Shown: piece after piece, positions 46,071 to 54,605 of the stretch
Position numbering within the stretch: the stretch's first letter is position 1
How the letters are laid out: each line of letters begins with the position of its first letter
NCBI RefSeq assembly: GCF_965214215.1
Contig: NZ_CBDCBD010000002.1
Coordinates: 372,001-436,000, forward strand
Direction: 5' to 3'
DNA length: 64,000 bases
From: Poriferisodalis sp965214215
GTDB taxonomy: Bacteria > Actinomycetota > Acidimicrobiia > Acidimicrobiales > Poriferisodalaceae
Made by a program: the position numbers and the translations under genes
Notes under the pieces: model-generated
Database searches by the model: none
What the model saw: the letters and a program-made list of their open reading frames with translations, nothing else
What the model was told of the DNA's origin: nothing

Positions 46071-47567
46071 TCACCAGCCGCAGATCAGCTCCACCAGCGT
46101 GCGCACGCCGAAGCCCGATGCTCCCTTGGCCAGTTCGCCGGCGTCGGCATCGGTGCGCACAGGTCCGGCGATGTCGAAGTGCACCCATGGTGTCTCGCCT
46201 ACGAATTCCGACAAGAACAATCCCGCGTGAAGCGTGCCCCCGTAACGGTTCTTGCCGATGTTGCGCAGGTCGGCGATCGGCGAGTCGAGCTGCTCGCGGT
46301 ATTCGGGAGGCAGCGGCAGGTGCCAAAGACGCTCTCCAGCAGCGTGCGCCGCAGCCTGGGCGCGTTCGATCGCCGCCGGGTCATTGCCCATGAGCCCGGC
46401 GTACTTGTCGCCCAGCGCCACCATGCAGGCACCCGTCAGCGTGGCGAGGTCCACGACCAGGTCGGGCTCCTCCTCGACGGCGAGCGACAGTCCGTCAGCG
46501 AGGACGAGCCGGCCTTCGGCGTCGGTATTGAGCACTTCGACCGTCTTGCCGTTGCGGATGCGCAGCACGTCCCCGGGCTTGGTGGCCGTAGGGCCGGGCT
46601 GGTTGTCGGTGCAACAGCAGATGCCGGTCACCGCGATGTCGGGTGCCAATCGGACGATGGCACTCATCGCCCCGATGACCGCAGCGGCGCCTCCCATGTC
46701 GATCTTCATCCACTCCATGCCTTCGAAGGATTTGAGGTTGAGCCCGCCGGTGTCGAACGTGATGCCCTTGCCGACCAGGTGAACCGTGGCGCGCGGCGTG
46801 GCAGTCGGCTGCCAGCGCATGCGGATGAGCGCCGGCGGCTCCGTGGAACCCGCATTGACGCCGAGCAGCCCGCCGCATCGCTCCGACGCCAACCGCTCGC
46901 GGTCCCACACCTCGACTGAAGCAGTGCCCGCCGCCGGATCAGTGGCTGCGGAAGCCGACTCGATGGCCTCGACGGCAGCATCGGCGAGTCCGCTCGCCGT
47001 GAGCGCTCCGGCCGGCTGGTTGACCAAGTCGCGGGCCAGGGCGATACCGCCGGCCACCGCCGCGGCCCGAGCGAGAGCAGCCGCGGTGTCGGTGCCGTCA
47101 GGCACAGCGAGCACGATGCGATCGAGCGCATCATCATCGGGCGGATCGCCCTTGTGCTCGTTGAACCCGTAGGAGGCGAGGAGCATTCCTTCGGCCACCG
47201 CGCTGAGGGCAACATCGGCGCCGAGGTCGTCGGCCGCGACTGCAGCCAACGCCGAAGTCAGCGAGTCGACCTTCGACGCTGCCCGCCACAGATTCGCCGC
47301 CGCTGTGCGGACATCGGCGGCAGTCAGACCTTCAGCGCCGAGCCCAACCGCGATCGGCATCGTGTCGTCTGCAGTGCCGGCGATGCCGGCCATGAGTGCC
47401 GTGCTGCCCGCGGAGCCATCGAAGCCGCTGGCCGCCAAGTAGTTCGGCGTGGCCCCCAGCGTGTCGAGGGCATCGCTGCGCACCGGCCGGTCGGCGGCGG
47501 CAGTCGGCATCGCAGCGGCGGGGTCGGTGACAACCTCGAAGGCATCAGGCGAAACAGTGAGCGGCAC
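46071..47567 (-). CDS. pepA: Leucyl aminopeptidase (M17)
   Basis: This 498-residue enzyme has the M17 C-terminal domain with KGITFDTGGLNLKS, MKIDMGGAAAV, the signature VLNTDAEGRLVLADGL and DLATLTGACMVALG, covering the two-metal site (Lys, Asp, Asp, Glu). The N-terminal 170 residues form the usual less conserved domain. It releases N-terminal residues from peptides. The open frame runs 83 codons upstream, but GTG at 47567 has GAGGA five bases earlier and gives the family's usual length. The family 2 repeat and birA hairpin would fall inside the longer form, which also argues against it. It faces the unknown gene. Confidence 0.94.
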   Translation of the reverse strand: MPLTVSPDAFEVVTDPAAAMPTAAADRPVRSDALDTLGATPNYLAASGFDGSAGSTALMAGIAGTADDTMPIAVGLGAEGLTAADVRTAAANLWRAASKVDSLTSALAAVAADDLGADVALSAVAEGMLLASYGFNEHKGDPPDDDALDRIVLAVPDGTDTAAALARAAAVAGGIALARDLVNQPAGALTASGLADAAVEAIESASAATDPAAGTASVEVWDRERLASERCGGLLGVNAGSTEPPALIRMRWQPTATPRATVHLVGKGITFDTGGLNLKSFEGMEWMKIDMGGAAAVIGAMSAIVRLAPDIAVTGICCCTDNQPGPTATKPGDVLRIRNGKTVEVLNTDAEGRLVLADGLSLAVEEEPDLVVDLATLTGACMVALGDKYAGLMGNDPAAIERAQAAAHAAGERLWHLPLPPEYREQLDSPIADLRNIGKNRYGGTLHAGLFLSEFVGETPWVHFDIAGPVRTDADAGELAKGASGFGVRTLVELICGW

Positions 47568-47670
47568 GGCGTCCTCGCTTAGTCGGAGATAGGGCGCGGA
47601 CGGCGGTGAGCAGCGCCCGCAGTGCGGTTCTACCTGACGGCAGCACCCGACGCTGAGGATTCTCGCGAAG

Positions 47671-47711
47671 AGGCTGAGCCGATAGGCGAAGCCGTGGCCC
47701 GAGCGGCCCGT
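47671..47711 (-). repeat. Dispersed intergenic repeat, family 2, copy 2
   Basis: On the minus strand, ACGGGCCGCTCGGGCCACGG continues with CTTCGCCTATCGGCTCAGCCT, differing from the copy at 4890-4950 at two or three bases over 41. It lies in the 245-base gap between birA and pepA. The remainder of that gap shows no gene. Confidence 0.6.
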
Positions 47712-47778
47712 GGCCGCCGAGTCAATGGAAATCGGGAACAAGAGCGGGAAACAACTGGTGCGACAGCGGAAGGGCTCA

Positions 47779-47809
47779 CCCATCGGCGCTTCGGCGAAGC
47801 GCCGATGGG
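47779..47809 (-). terminator. Perfect hairpin after birA
   Basis: CCCATCGGCGCTT pairs perfectly with AAGCGCCGATGGG around a CGGCG loop, three bases after the birA stop. It is the strongest simple hairpin in the window and probably ends birA transcription or stabilises its mRNA. No T run follows, as is common in G+C-rich actinobacteria. Confidence 0.65.
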
Positions 47810-47812
47810 AGA

Positions 47813-48733
47813 TCACTGCGGCCCGGGTGCCGGCCGCAGGTGCACGACGTCGCCGACCGCAACGGTGTGGATCGCCCCGGCATCGTCGGTGACCAGCAAC
47901 CGCCCGTGCGCATCGAGATCGCTCGCAAGCCCCTCGAGGATGGGGGAGCCAGTCTCGAGGTCATCGGTCGCGGGCCTGTCGGCCGTCGCATCGAACGAGA
48001 TGCGCACCCGGCGGCCGAGCGTCGCGGAATTCCAGCGCGCCTCGTCCAGCACAGCGGCAGCGCCCGAACCGCCGCTCAAGCTGTGATCGGCCCTGCACAG
48101 CAGCTCGTAGCGGGCCTCGAGGCCCTCGAGCACCCGGCGGGCCAGCGCCGTGCGGTCCACCTCCGCGCCTGCTTCCAGGTTCAAGCTTGTCGCGACGCCT
48201 TCCAGCTCTGGCGGGACCTGCGGCCAGCCGGTGTTGAGGCCCATGCCCACCACGAGCGCGGAGAGCGCTCCGTGCGTGCTCATCGACTCGGCCAATATGC
48301 CCGCCAGCTTTCGATCGCGGCCAGCACTGCTACTGCCAGCACCCTCAGCGATGACGAGGTCGTTGGGCCATTTCAGCCGCGGCCTGACGCCGCTGGATTG
48401 CTCACAGGCGTCAGCGGCGGCCAGCGCAACCGCCAGCGTCACCAAGGCCGCTCGAGTCGGAGGCAGCGGACCCGGCGGCGGTCGCAGCAGCACCGACATC
48501 ATCAACGATGTCCCCGGCGGCGCCGTCCAACGCCGACCGCGGCGACCGCGTCCGGCGGTCTGCAAATCGGTGATCAGCACCACCCCTTCGGGCGCTCCCC
48601 GGCGGGCCCGATCAAGCAGTTCGGTATTGGTCGAACCGATCTCGTCGTACCACTCGATGTGGGTGAAGCGGGTGCGGGGTACGGAGCTGAAATGCGGGGA
48701 CTCGATGGCCCTGGCGTCGTGTGAACCAGGCAC
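47813..48733 (-). CDS. birA: Biotin-[acetyl-CoA-carboxylase] ligase
   Basis: This 306-residue enzyme has the biotin-binding motif GRGRRGRRW, the KWPNDLVI strand that closes on biotin, the KLAGILAES helix and a short C-terminal SH3-like domain near residue 240. It activates biotin with ATP and attaches it to the Lys of biotin carriers. There is no N-terminal helix-turn-helix, so it is the group I type that does not repress. Its likely target is encoded divergently, 153 bases away, where EAMKMEN is found. A perfect hairpin follows its stop. An Ala/Gly/Ser-rich insert (GAGSSSAGRD) lies after KWPNDLV. Confidence 0.93.
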   Translation of the reverse strand: MPGSHDARAIESPHFSSVPRTRFTHIEWYDEIGSTNTELLDRARRGAPEGVVLITDLQTAGRGRRGRRWTAPPGTSLMMSVLLRPPPGPLPPTRAALVTLAVALAAADACEQSSGVRPRLKWPNDLVIAEGAGSSSAGRDRKLAGILAESMSTHGALSALVVGMGLNTGWPQVPPELEGVATSLNLEAGAEVDRTALARRVLEGLEARYELLCRADHSLSGGSGAAAVLDEARWNSATLGRRVRISFDATADRPATDDLETGSPILEGLASDLDAHGRLLVTDDAGAIHTVAVGDVVHLRPAPGPQ

Positions 48734-48886
48734 ACACCGAGCGTAGCGGTGGCACTCGCGGCGACAGCCGACAGACTTGCCCGCTGCCGGTCGAAAATGA
48801 AGTGATGCCGACTGGCCCGACTTGGCAGCGGTCGGCCTGCACCGACAGGCAATTGCGGCCAGGACCTCACAGTTAGGACTTCATTC

Positions 48887-50650
48887 GTGTTCAGCAAGCT
48901 CCTCATCGCCAACCGGGGCGAGATCGCGGTGCGAGTCATCCGGGCCTGCCGCGAGCTGGGCATTCCAACGGTCGCCGTGTACAGCGAACTGGACCGAGAC
49001 GCCTTGCATGTGCGCCTCGCGGACGAGGCGTTCGCCCTAGGCGGCCAGACAGCAGCCGAGAGCTACCTCAACACCGAGGCAATTCTGGATGTCATCTCGC
49101 GGTGCAGCGCCGATGCAGTTCATCCCGGCTACGGCTTCTATTCCGAGAATGCCGACTTCGCCCGCGCCATCACCGAGCGAGGCGTGACCTTTATCGGACC
49201 GCCGCCCGAGGCCATTGAGGTGATGGGCGACAAGATCTCCGCACGCCTCGCCGCCGAACGCTCCGGCGTCGCCGGCGTTCCCGGCACCACCGAGGTCATC
49301 GCTTCGACCGATGACGTCGAAGCGTTCGGCGCCGACCACGGCTATCCCATCGCCATCAAGGCGGCCTATGGCGGCGGCGGCCGCGGCATGAAGGTCGTGA
49401 ACGGACCCGACGAGATCGAAGCTGCCTTGGCGTCCGCACAGCGTGAAGCCGAAGCCTTCTTCGGACGGGGCGAGTGCTACATGGAGCGGTACCTCACCTG
49501 GCCGCGCCACATCGAGATGCAGATCATCGCCGACAGCCACGGCAACGCCGTGTGGCTGGGCGAGCGCGACTGCTCCGCGCAGCGCAGGCACCAGAAGCTG
49601 GTGGAGGAGAGCCCCGCGCCGCTGCTCGATGACGCCGTACGCAAGGCGATGGGCGATGCCGCGGTGGCGGTGGCCCGTGGCTGCAGATACACCAACGCCG
49701 GCACCGTGGAGTTCCTGTACCAGGACGGCGAGTTCTTCTATCTGGAGATGAACACCCGGCTGCAGGTGGAGCACCCGGTCACCGAGATGGTCACCGGCAT
49801 CGACTTGGTTCGCGAGCAGATCCGCGTTGCGGCCGGAGAGCCGCTGTCGTTCACACAGTCGGAAGTGACCTCGGTCGGCCACGCGATCGAGGCGCGCATC
49901 AATGCCGAGGATCCCGCAGACGGCCGATTCCTGCCGTCGCCGGGCACGCTGACATCGCTGCTTGTGCCCGACGGGTTCGGCGTCCGCTGGGACGGCGGGT
50001 ACGAAGCGGGCGACACCGTCAGCCAGTACTACGACAACCTCATCGGCAAGCTCGTCGTGTGGGGCTCAGATCGCCCGACCGCCATCGGCCGCATGCAGCG
50101 GGCCCTCGGCGAGCTGAGCGTCGGCGGCGTCGCAACGACCGCGGCAGCCCACGTTGAGATCATGGCCTCAGGCGACTTTCAGGCCGGCACCCACAGCACC
50201 AAGTGGGTGGAGGAACGGCTTGATCTGAGCGGCGTGAGCGGCAAGATCGACGCCGAGCCCACCGGGGGGTCCGACGGCGAAGACGTGCCTCTCGTGCGGC
50301 GAGATGTGGTGGTGGAAGTCGACGGCAAGCGATTCTCGGTGAGCGCATGGGTGCCCGATTCAGCACCGCCAGCCAGCGCCGCCAACACGGCGGCTCGCCC
50401 CCGGCGCGCAAGCGGTGCTGCTTCGGCCAGCGCCGGGACGGGCCAGGTGACCGTCCCGATGCAGGGCACGATCGTCAAGATCCTCGTCGAGGTCGGCCAA
50501 GTGGTGGCGGCCGGTGAGGGCGTGGTCGTGCTCGAAGCCATGAAGATGGAGAACAGCATCAACGCCGACCGCTCGGGGACCGTGAGCGAGATCAAGGTCG
50601 AGCCGGGCGACACCGTCGGCGCCGGCGACGTGGTCGTCGTTATTTCCTGA
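48887..50650 (+). CDS. accA3: Acyl-CoA carboxylase alpha subunit (biotin carboxylase-biotin carrier fusion)
   Basis: The 587-residue protein has an N-terminal biotin carboxylase part (LLIANRGEIAVRVIR; ATP-grasp loop KAAYGGGGRGMK; EMNTRLQVEHPVTEM) at 1-450, a linker rich in Ala/Ser, and a biotinyl domain at about 515-587 with EAMKMENSI, whose Lys takes biotin. It carboxylates biotin with bicarbonate and ATP for acetyl- or propionyl-CoA carboxylase. This fusion is the usual form in actinobacteria. The start is GTG with AGGA eight bases earlier. birA is divergent from it. No beta subunit (AccD) gene is in the window. A family 1 element follows its stop. Confidence 0.95.
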   Translation: MFSKLLIANRGEIAVRVIRACRELGIPTVAVYSELDRDALHVRLADEAFALGGQTAAESYLNTEAILDVISRCSADAVHPGYGFYSENADFARAITERGVTFIGPPPEAIEVMGDKISARLAAERSGVAGVPGTTEVIASTDDVEAFGADHGYPIAIKAAYGGGGRGMKVVNGPDEIEAALASAQREAEAFFGRGECYMERYLTWPRHIEMQIIADSHGNAVWLGERDCSAQRRHQKLVEESPAPLLDDAVRKAMGDAAVAVARGCRYTNAGTVEFLYQDGEFFYLEMNTRLQVEHPVTEMVTGIDLVREQIRVAAGEPLSFTQSEVTSVGHAIEARINAEDPADGRFLPSPGTLTSLLVPDGFGVRWDGGYEAGDTVSQYYDNLIGKLVVWGSDRPTAIGRMQRALGELSVGGVATTAAAHVEIMASGDFQAGTHSTKWVEERLDLSGVSGKIDAEPTGGSDGEDVPLVRRDVVVEVDGKRFSVSAWVPDSAPPASAANTAARPRRASGAASASAGTGQVTVPMQGTIVKILVEVGQVVAAGEGVVVLEAMKMENSINADRSGTVSEIKVEPGDTVGAGDVVVVIS

Positions 50651-50681
50651 ACTCGGCTGGAGCTGGGCGCGCGCCCGCGGT

Positions 50682-50750
50682 GAGGGCGGCAGGGTCTCCA
50701 GCTCCAGCGTGCCGGCGGGTCGCAACGTCGCAGATGCCCCTGCCGCCTTC
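50682..50750 (+). repeat. Structured intergenic element, family 1, copy D
   Basis: Arms GAGGGCGGCAGGG and CCCTGCCGCCTTC pair through their length with one G-U type pair, and extend outward as GCGGTGA/TCACTGC. The core CCGGCGGGTCGCAACGTCGCAGA matches copies A to C at most positions, though the CTCTGC arm is altered. It lies between the carboxylase stop and the facing glycosyltransferase stop. Confidence 0.78.
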
Positions 50751-50755
50751 ACTGC

Positions 50756-51772
50756 TCAGTGATCTGTTCCCTCGCCGGACACGTTCTCGAAGCGTCGTCG
50801 TTCCGCCGCCTGTCGCTCATTCAGAAGTGTTCCAACGTCGAGTTCTATGGTGCGGACCCGGCGCAGCGTTCGCTCGGCGATCACGCGATTGGCGCGCAGC
50901 AGGTCTGCCAGGACGCCGAGCATGACGAGTTGCATGGCCACCAGCAGCGAGACGGCACCGATGATGAGCGACTGCACGTGACCTGAGCCGTCTGAGGTCA
51001 CCAGGAACCATCCGAATCGGGCGAACAGGAACACACCGACTGCGGCGAACAGCGCTGCAGGCACTGCGAACACCCGCAGCGGTTCGTGCATGGCATAGAC
51101 GCGGACGATCGTGCCCGCGGCCCTACGCACGTACTGGCGCTTGGACTTGAAGAGGCGGGACGGGCGAGTCGTGGGATTCACGCGCACCGGCACATCGGTG
51201 ACTGCGAGGTCTGACTTGCCGGCCTGGATCACCGTCTCAAGCGTGTAGGTGAACCGTGACACGACGTTCGCTGCGAGCGCTGCCTCCCGGCTGTAGGCAC
51301 GGAATCCGGAGGTGACGTCGGCCACATCGGTCGCCGAGGCCTGCCGGACCGTCCACGAGCCGAGCCGCTGCAACCGCTTCTTGAGCGGCGAGAACTCAGG
51401 GTGGTTGCGGATGTCGCGCGAGCCGATCACCAGGTCGGCCCGGCCGGCGACGATCGGCTCGGTGAGCTTGGCGATGTCGGCCGCGTCGTACTGGTTGTCG
51501 CCGTCGGTGTTCACGATCACGTCGGCACCCATGCGCAGCGCGGCGTCGAGGCCGCTGGCGAAGGCCACTGCGAGTCCCTTGTTCTGCGTGAGGCTGACGA
51601 CTGCGTCGGCGCCGTGGTCGCGGGCGATTCTTGCCGTGTCGTCAGTTGAGCCGTCATCGACGACCAGCCACAGGACCTCGCTGAAGCCGGGCACCTCGCG
51701 CGGCAGCACACCCAGTGTTTTCCCAAGTGTCTCCGCCTCGTTCAGGCAGGGAATCTGGATGACCAGCCGCAC
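50756..51772 (-). CDS. GT2 glycosyltransferase, polyprenyl-phosphate mannose synthase-like
   Basis: This 338-residue protein has a GT2 domain (VIQIPCLNEAETLGKTL, VVDDGSTDDTARIA, VNTDGDNQYDAADI with the DxD, DLVIGSRDIRNHPEF) at 1-230 and two membrane helices near 240-262 and 272-298, as in DPM1/ArnC-like enzymes that load sugar onto polyprenyl phosphate. RVNPTTRPSRLFKSKRQYV lies before the helices. Donor and lipid are unknown; GDP-mannose from gmd/manB genes is a fair guess. The start is GTG at 51772, right after a strong hairpin, which could limit translation. It follows the ABC exporter operon on the same strand, but the hairpin may separate them. Confidence 0.85.
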   Translation of the reverse strand: MRLVIQIPCLNEAETLGKTLGVLPREVPGFSEVLWLVVDDGSTDDTARIARDHGADAVVSLTQNKGLAVAFASGLDAALRMGADVIVNTDGDNQYDAADIAKLTEPIVAGRADLVIGSRDIRNHPEFSPLKKRLQRLGSWTVRQASATDVADVTSGFRAYSREAALAANVVSRFTYTLETVIQAGKSDLAVTDVPVRVNPTTRPSRLFKSKRQYVRRAAGTIVRVYAMHEPLRVFAVPAALFAAVGVFLFARFGWFLVTSDGSGHVQSLIIGAVSLLVAMQLVMLGVLADLLRANRVIAERTLRRVRTIELDVGTLLNERQAAERRRFENVSGEGTDH

Positions 51773-51781
51773 CCGCCCATT

Positions 51782-51801
51782 GTGTCGGGTATCCCCGACA
51801 C
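51782..51801 (-). terminator. Hairpin between the ABC operon and the GT2 gene
   Basis: GTGTCGGG and CCCGACAC pair perfectly over eight bases with a TATC (GATA on the minus strand) tetraloop. It is 9 bases before the GT2 GTG start and 37 bases after the last exporter gene, so it may end that transcript, hide the GT2 ribosome site, or both. Confidence 0.5.
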
Positions 51802-51838
51802 GCGGGAACTCAGTTTCGGGTTGACCCAGCGAGTGAGG

Positions 51839-52639
51839 TCAGTCCACGTTGAGGCGGCCGAGTCGAACCGTGGCGAACGCCGTGCTGACCACGGAGACGC
51901 CAACGAGCACGGCGATCGCCGTGATGAGCCCGTACGTCGTGAAGCCAAGATCGACATCGGAGATCTGTGCGAGCACCGAGCGGGCATACCCGCGCAGCGA
52001 CAGGCGTTCGGCGAAATCGCCGAGGCCCACCGCCAAGCCTTCCCACAGCAGCACATACGCGATCCCCCACAGGACGGCTTTGCGAAACAGCAGCCCCAGC
52101 AGCACGAACAGGCACGAGTAGGAGACGGTCCCCAGCGCCGCCGCGGCCAGCGCACCCAGCGCGACACCCCCTGAGTCGGCCACGAAGTCAGCCGCGAACC
52201 AGCCGCCCAACGCAGTCGGCACGACGCACAGCGGCAGCGAGACCGTCACCGCCGCAGCCGCTGCGGCGATCACCAACGGGGCGCGGCCGATGGGGCGCAG
52301 CCACAAGTACACGAGGGTGCCGTCGTCGCGAACATCGCCCAGCGCCGCCGAGGCGAAGACCAGCGACACGATCGGCACGATGACAATGAGTCCGAAGCCG
52401 TCGGCATAGTTGGCGCCGTTGAACAGTGCGCCGGTGCTGGCGGACTCCCCGCCATTCGTCGAATTGCCCACTACCCAGCCGACCACGATCATGATCGCGC
52501 CGAGCGCGCCGAGCGCCGCCAGGCGACCAACCGAGACGATCTGGCGGATCAGGACCCGGTAGCACAACGCCGTCGCTGCGACGACGCCCACACGATGCCG
52601 CTGCGGCGGGGGCGACGCGGTGTCGAGGGTTGCGCTCAT
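51839..52639 (-). CDS. ABC-2 type exporter permease
   Basis: This 266-residue protein has about six hydrophobic segments (GALGAIMIVVGWVVG, FGLIVIVPIVSLVFASAALG, LVIAAAAAAVTVSLPL, GALAAAALGTVSYSCLFVLLGLLF and others), and DVRDDGTLVYLWLRPIGR, the loop that couples to the ATPase in ABC-2 exporters. It is the last gene of a four-gene set. Its ATG overlaps the end of the ATPase gene before it. The substrate is unknown: ABC-2 exporters move drugs, lipids or polysaccharides, and the nearby GT2 gene could hint at a glycan, by inference only. Confidence 0.8.
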   Translation of the reverse strand: MSATLDTASPPPQRHRVGVVAATALCYRVLIRQIVSVGRLAALGALGAIMIVVGWVVGNSTNGGESASTGALFNGANYADGFGLIVIVPIVSLVFASAALGDVRDDGTLVYLWLRPIGRAPLVIAAAAAAVTVSLPLCVVPTALGGWFAADFVADSGGVALGALAAAALGTVSYSCLFVLLGLLFRKAVLWGIAYVLLWEGLAVGLGDFAERLSLRGYARSVLAQISDVDLGFTTYGLITAIAVLVGVSVVSTAFATVRLGRLNVD

Positions 52640-53652
52640 CGTCGTTCCACCAGATAGCGGAAGACCGATTCGAGGTCTTCGTCCAGCGGGATGACCTGCC
52701 GGAGTCGAGCGCCGAGGCCCTTCGCCAGGGGCGCGATCTCGCGCCCCAGCCGGTCCACTTCCAGCGTGTCGGCTACCACCACATCCCCATCTATGCGCAC
52801 CCCGACGACAGTGCCCGAGCTGACCAGCGACGCGGCCAGATCGCGTGGCCTGTCGGCCTCAATGCTGATGCGGTGCGGGCGATCGTCCATCAGCTCTCGC
52901 AGTTCGCGGTAGTCGCCGCTGGCGGCGAGGCGGCCCTGCGCAATGACCAGAATTCGCGATCCGAGTCGGGCGACCTCTTCGAGCACGTGCGACGACACGA
53001 GCACGCAGCGCCCTTGCGCGCCGAGATCTTCGAGCAGGTCGATCATGCGCCGCCGCTGAACGGGATCGAGCCCGTTGAGCGGTTCGTCCAGAATCAGCAC
53101 CTCGGGATCGTGGACAAGTGCCGCGGCCAATTTGGTGCGCTGGCGCATGCCCTTGGAGTAGCCCGATACCGGTCGATCGTCGTCTGGGTCGAGTTCGACG
53201 ATGCCGAGCGCCGCTCGTGCAGCCGCGCCTGGATCCACGACGCCGTGAGTAGCGGCTGCGATCTTCACGAAATCGAGCGCGTCGAGCCGGTCGAACAGGG
53301 CGTCCTGCTGGGGCGACAATCCGATCCGGCCCCGAACGTCGCGGTCAGTGCGGGCATCGGCGCCCAGGACACGCACGGTGCCCCTCGACGGCGGGGTGAG
53401 GCCGCACATCATGCGAAACAGCGTCGACTTGCCTGCACCGTTGGGGCCGAGCAGGGCAGTGACGCCGGCGCGAACGGTGAACGTCACGCCCGACACCGCC
53501 ACGACGTCGCCGAAGAACTTTGAGACACCGCGCACCTCGACCATGCCGGACGGTGGCGCAGCGGCCTCGATGGCCTCAGCACGCGACTCGGCCGCAGCGT
53601 CACCGCGCTCGTCGAGACTCGGTGCGGGCACCGGGCGGGGGCGGGCGCTCAT
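52636..53652 (-). CDS. ABC transporter ATP-binding protein
   Basis: The 338-residue ATPase has GPNGAGKST (Walker A), YSKGMRQRT (signature, divergent from LSGGQ as in many drug or lipid exporters), LILDEPLNGLDP (Walker B) and SSHVLEEV. The region after the ATPase core, from about 250, is an extra C-terminal domain of the kind seen in DrrA/CcmA-like proteins. The open frame goes far upstream, but ATG at 53652 overlaps the previous gene's stop as ATGA. It forms one exporter with the permease downstream and perhaps the other half of the operon. The N-terminal 35 residues are Pro/Ala-rich. Confidence 0.9.
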   Translation of the reverse strand: MSARPRPVPAPSLDERGDAAAESRAEAIEAAAPPSGMVEVRGVSKFFGDVVAVSGVTFTVRAGVTALLGPNGAGKSTLFRMMCGLTPPSRGTVRVLGADARTDRDVRGRIGLSPQQDALFDRLDALDFVKIAAATHGVVDPGAAARAALGIVELDPDDDRPVSGYSKGMRQRTKLAAALVHDPEVLILDEPLNGLDPVQRRRMIDLLEDLGAQGRCVLVSSHVLEEVARLGSRILVIAQGRLAASGDYRELRELMDDRPHRISIEADRPRDLAASLVSSGTVVGVRIDGDVVVADTLEVDRLGREIAPLAKGLGARLRQVIPLDEDLESVFRYLVERR

Positions 53653-54605
53653 TGGCTCGCCTCGATCCGGCGGTAGCGCCACCACAGCACGGCTCCGCCT
53701 ACCGCCACCCACGCGGCGTTCACGGCCACCACGAACAACGTTGACAACTCGCCGATGCGCTGCCCCGGCGACGACTCGCCGCCGCCCGGCATCGGTGGTC
53801 CGACGCCGAAGATCCGATCCTTGAGCGCCCCGCCGATCTCGCCGAGGTTGAACGCATAGATGCGGGGGTCCATCTCGGCCACCTCGACGAGCACCCCGGT
53901 GACGAGCTGTGAGCCCAAGAGGAGCAGAATGACGCCGATCACGGCGAACGCCCGCCGATCGGTCAGGCTCGAGATGGCCAGGCTGGCAGCGGTGATGGTG
54001 GCGGCGATAGCGATGCCGGAGCCCAAGATGCGTACGAGCACGATCAGCCAGTCGCCCGGCCCAGCAGGGCCGGATCCCTCGATGGTGTAGGCGACGAGCA
54101 GGAACAGCAGCGGCCCGACAGTGATCACTGCCAGCGTCGCCGCGACAGCGGCGGCCTTCGAGGCCAGATAGCTCCACAATCGCAGCGGGGTGGCCAGATA
54201 CATCGGCAGCATCCCGTTACGGCGATCAGCGACCAGGATTTCGGGAACAACGATTCCGCAGAAAAAGAACAACGCCGCTTGGATGAGGCCGTAGTACTCG
54301 TGGTATTCGGGCAGGATGTTCTCAGAGATCAGATCGATGTCGAGCACCGTCGCGATGCCCACGAACACAATTGCGGGAACCAAGGCGACGACAACGGCCA
54401 GCCAAGGCAAGAACTTGTGGCGTGCGGGACGCCCGAAGCCGAGCGTGAATCTGAATGACGAGCCAATCACGGCCCGCATGGCGCCGCCGAGACCGTGGCG
54501 GCTGCCGCTGTAGGGCCGGTAGCGATGGTCGAGTATCTGTGCAGCGCCGTCGTCAGCCTCGGTCACCTGCTCACGAAGGTCGGTAGTTCCCGTTGCGTCG
54601 CTCAT
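53649..54605 (-). CDS. ABC-2 type exporter permease
   Basis: The 318-residue membrane protein has six clear helices, first at about 65-88 (WLAVVVALVPAIVFVGIATV) and others through the middle (AALFFFCGIVVPEIL, AVAATLAVITVGPLLFLLV, VIGVILLLLGSQLVTGVL) to the last one near 285-308. DRRNGMLPMYLATPLRLWSYL is the coupling loop of ABC-2 permeases. It is flanked by two ATPase genes and overlaps both by four bases. It probably pairs with the ATPase encoded just upstream at 54602. Together the four genes look like two related half-exporters or one heteromeric exporter. Confidence 0.82.
   Translation of the reverse strand: MSDATGTTDLREQVTEADDGAAQILDHRYRPYSGSRHGLGGAMRAVIGSSFRFTLGFGRPARHKFLPWLAVVVALVPAIVFVGIATVLDIDLISENILPEYHEYYGLIQAALFFFCGIVVPEILVADRRNGMLPMYLATPLRLWSYLASKAAAVAATLAVITVGPLLFLLVAYTIEGSGPAGPGDWLIVLVRILGSGIAIAATITAASLAISSLTDRRAFAVIGVILLLLGSQLVTGVLVEVAEMDPRIYAFNLGEIGGALKDRIFGVGPPMPGGGESSPGQRIGELSTLFVVAVNAAWVAVGGAVLWWRYRRIEASQ

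Noticed and set aside
47568..47816. N-terminal extension of the leucyl aminopeptidase by 83 residues
   Set aside because: The extra part is unlike the family, contains a dispersed repeat and the birA hairpin, and a GTG with a good ribosome site gives the normal length.
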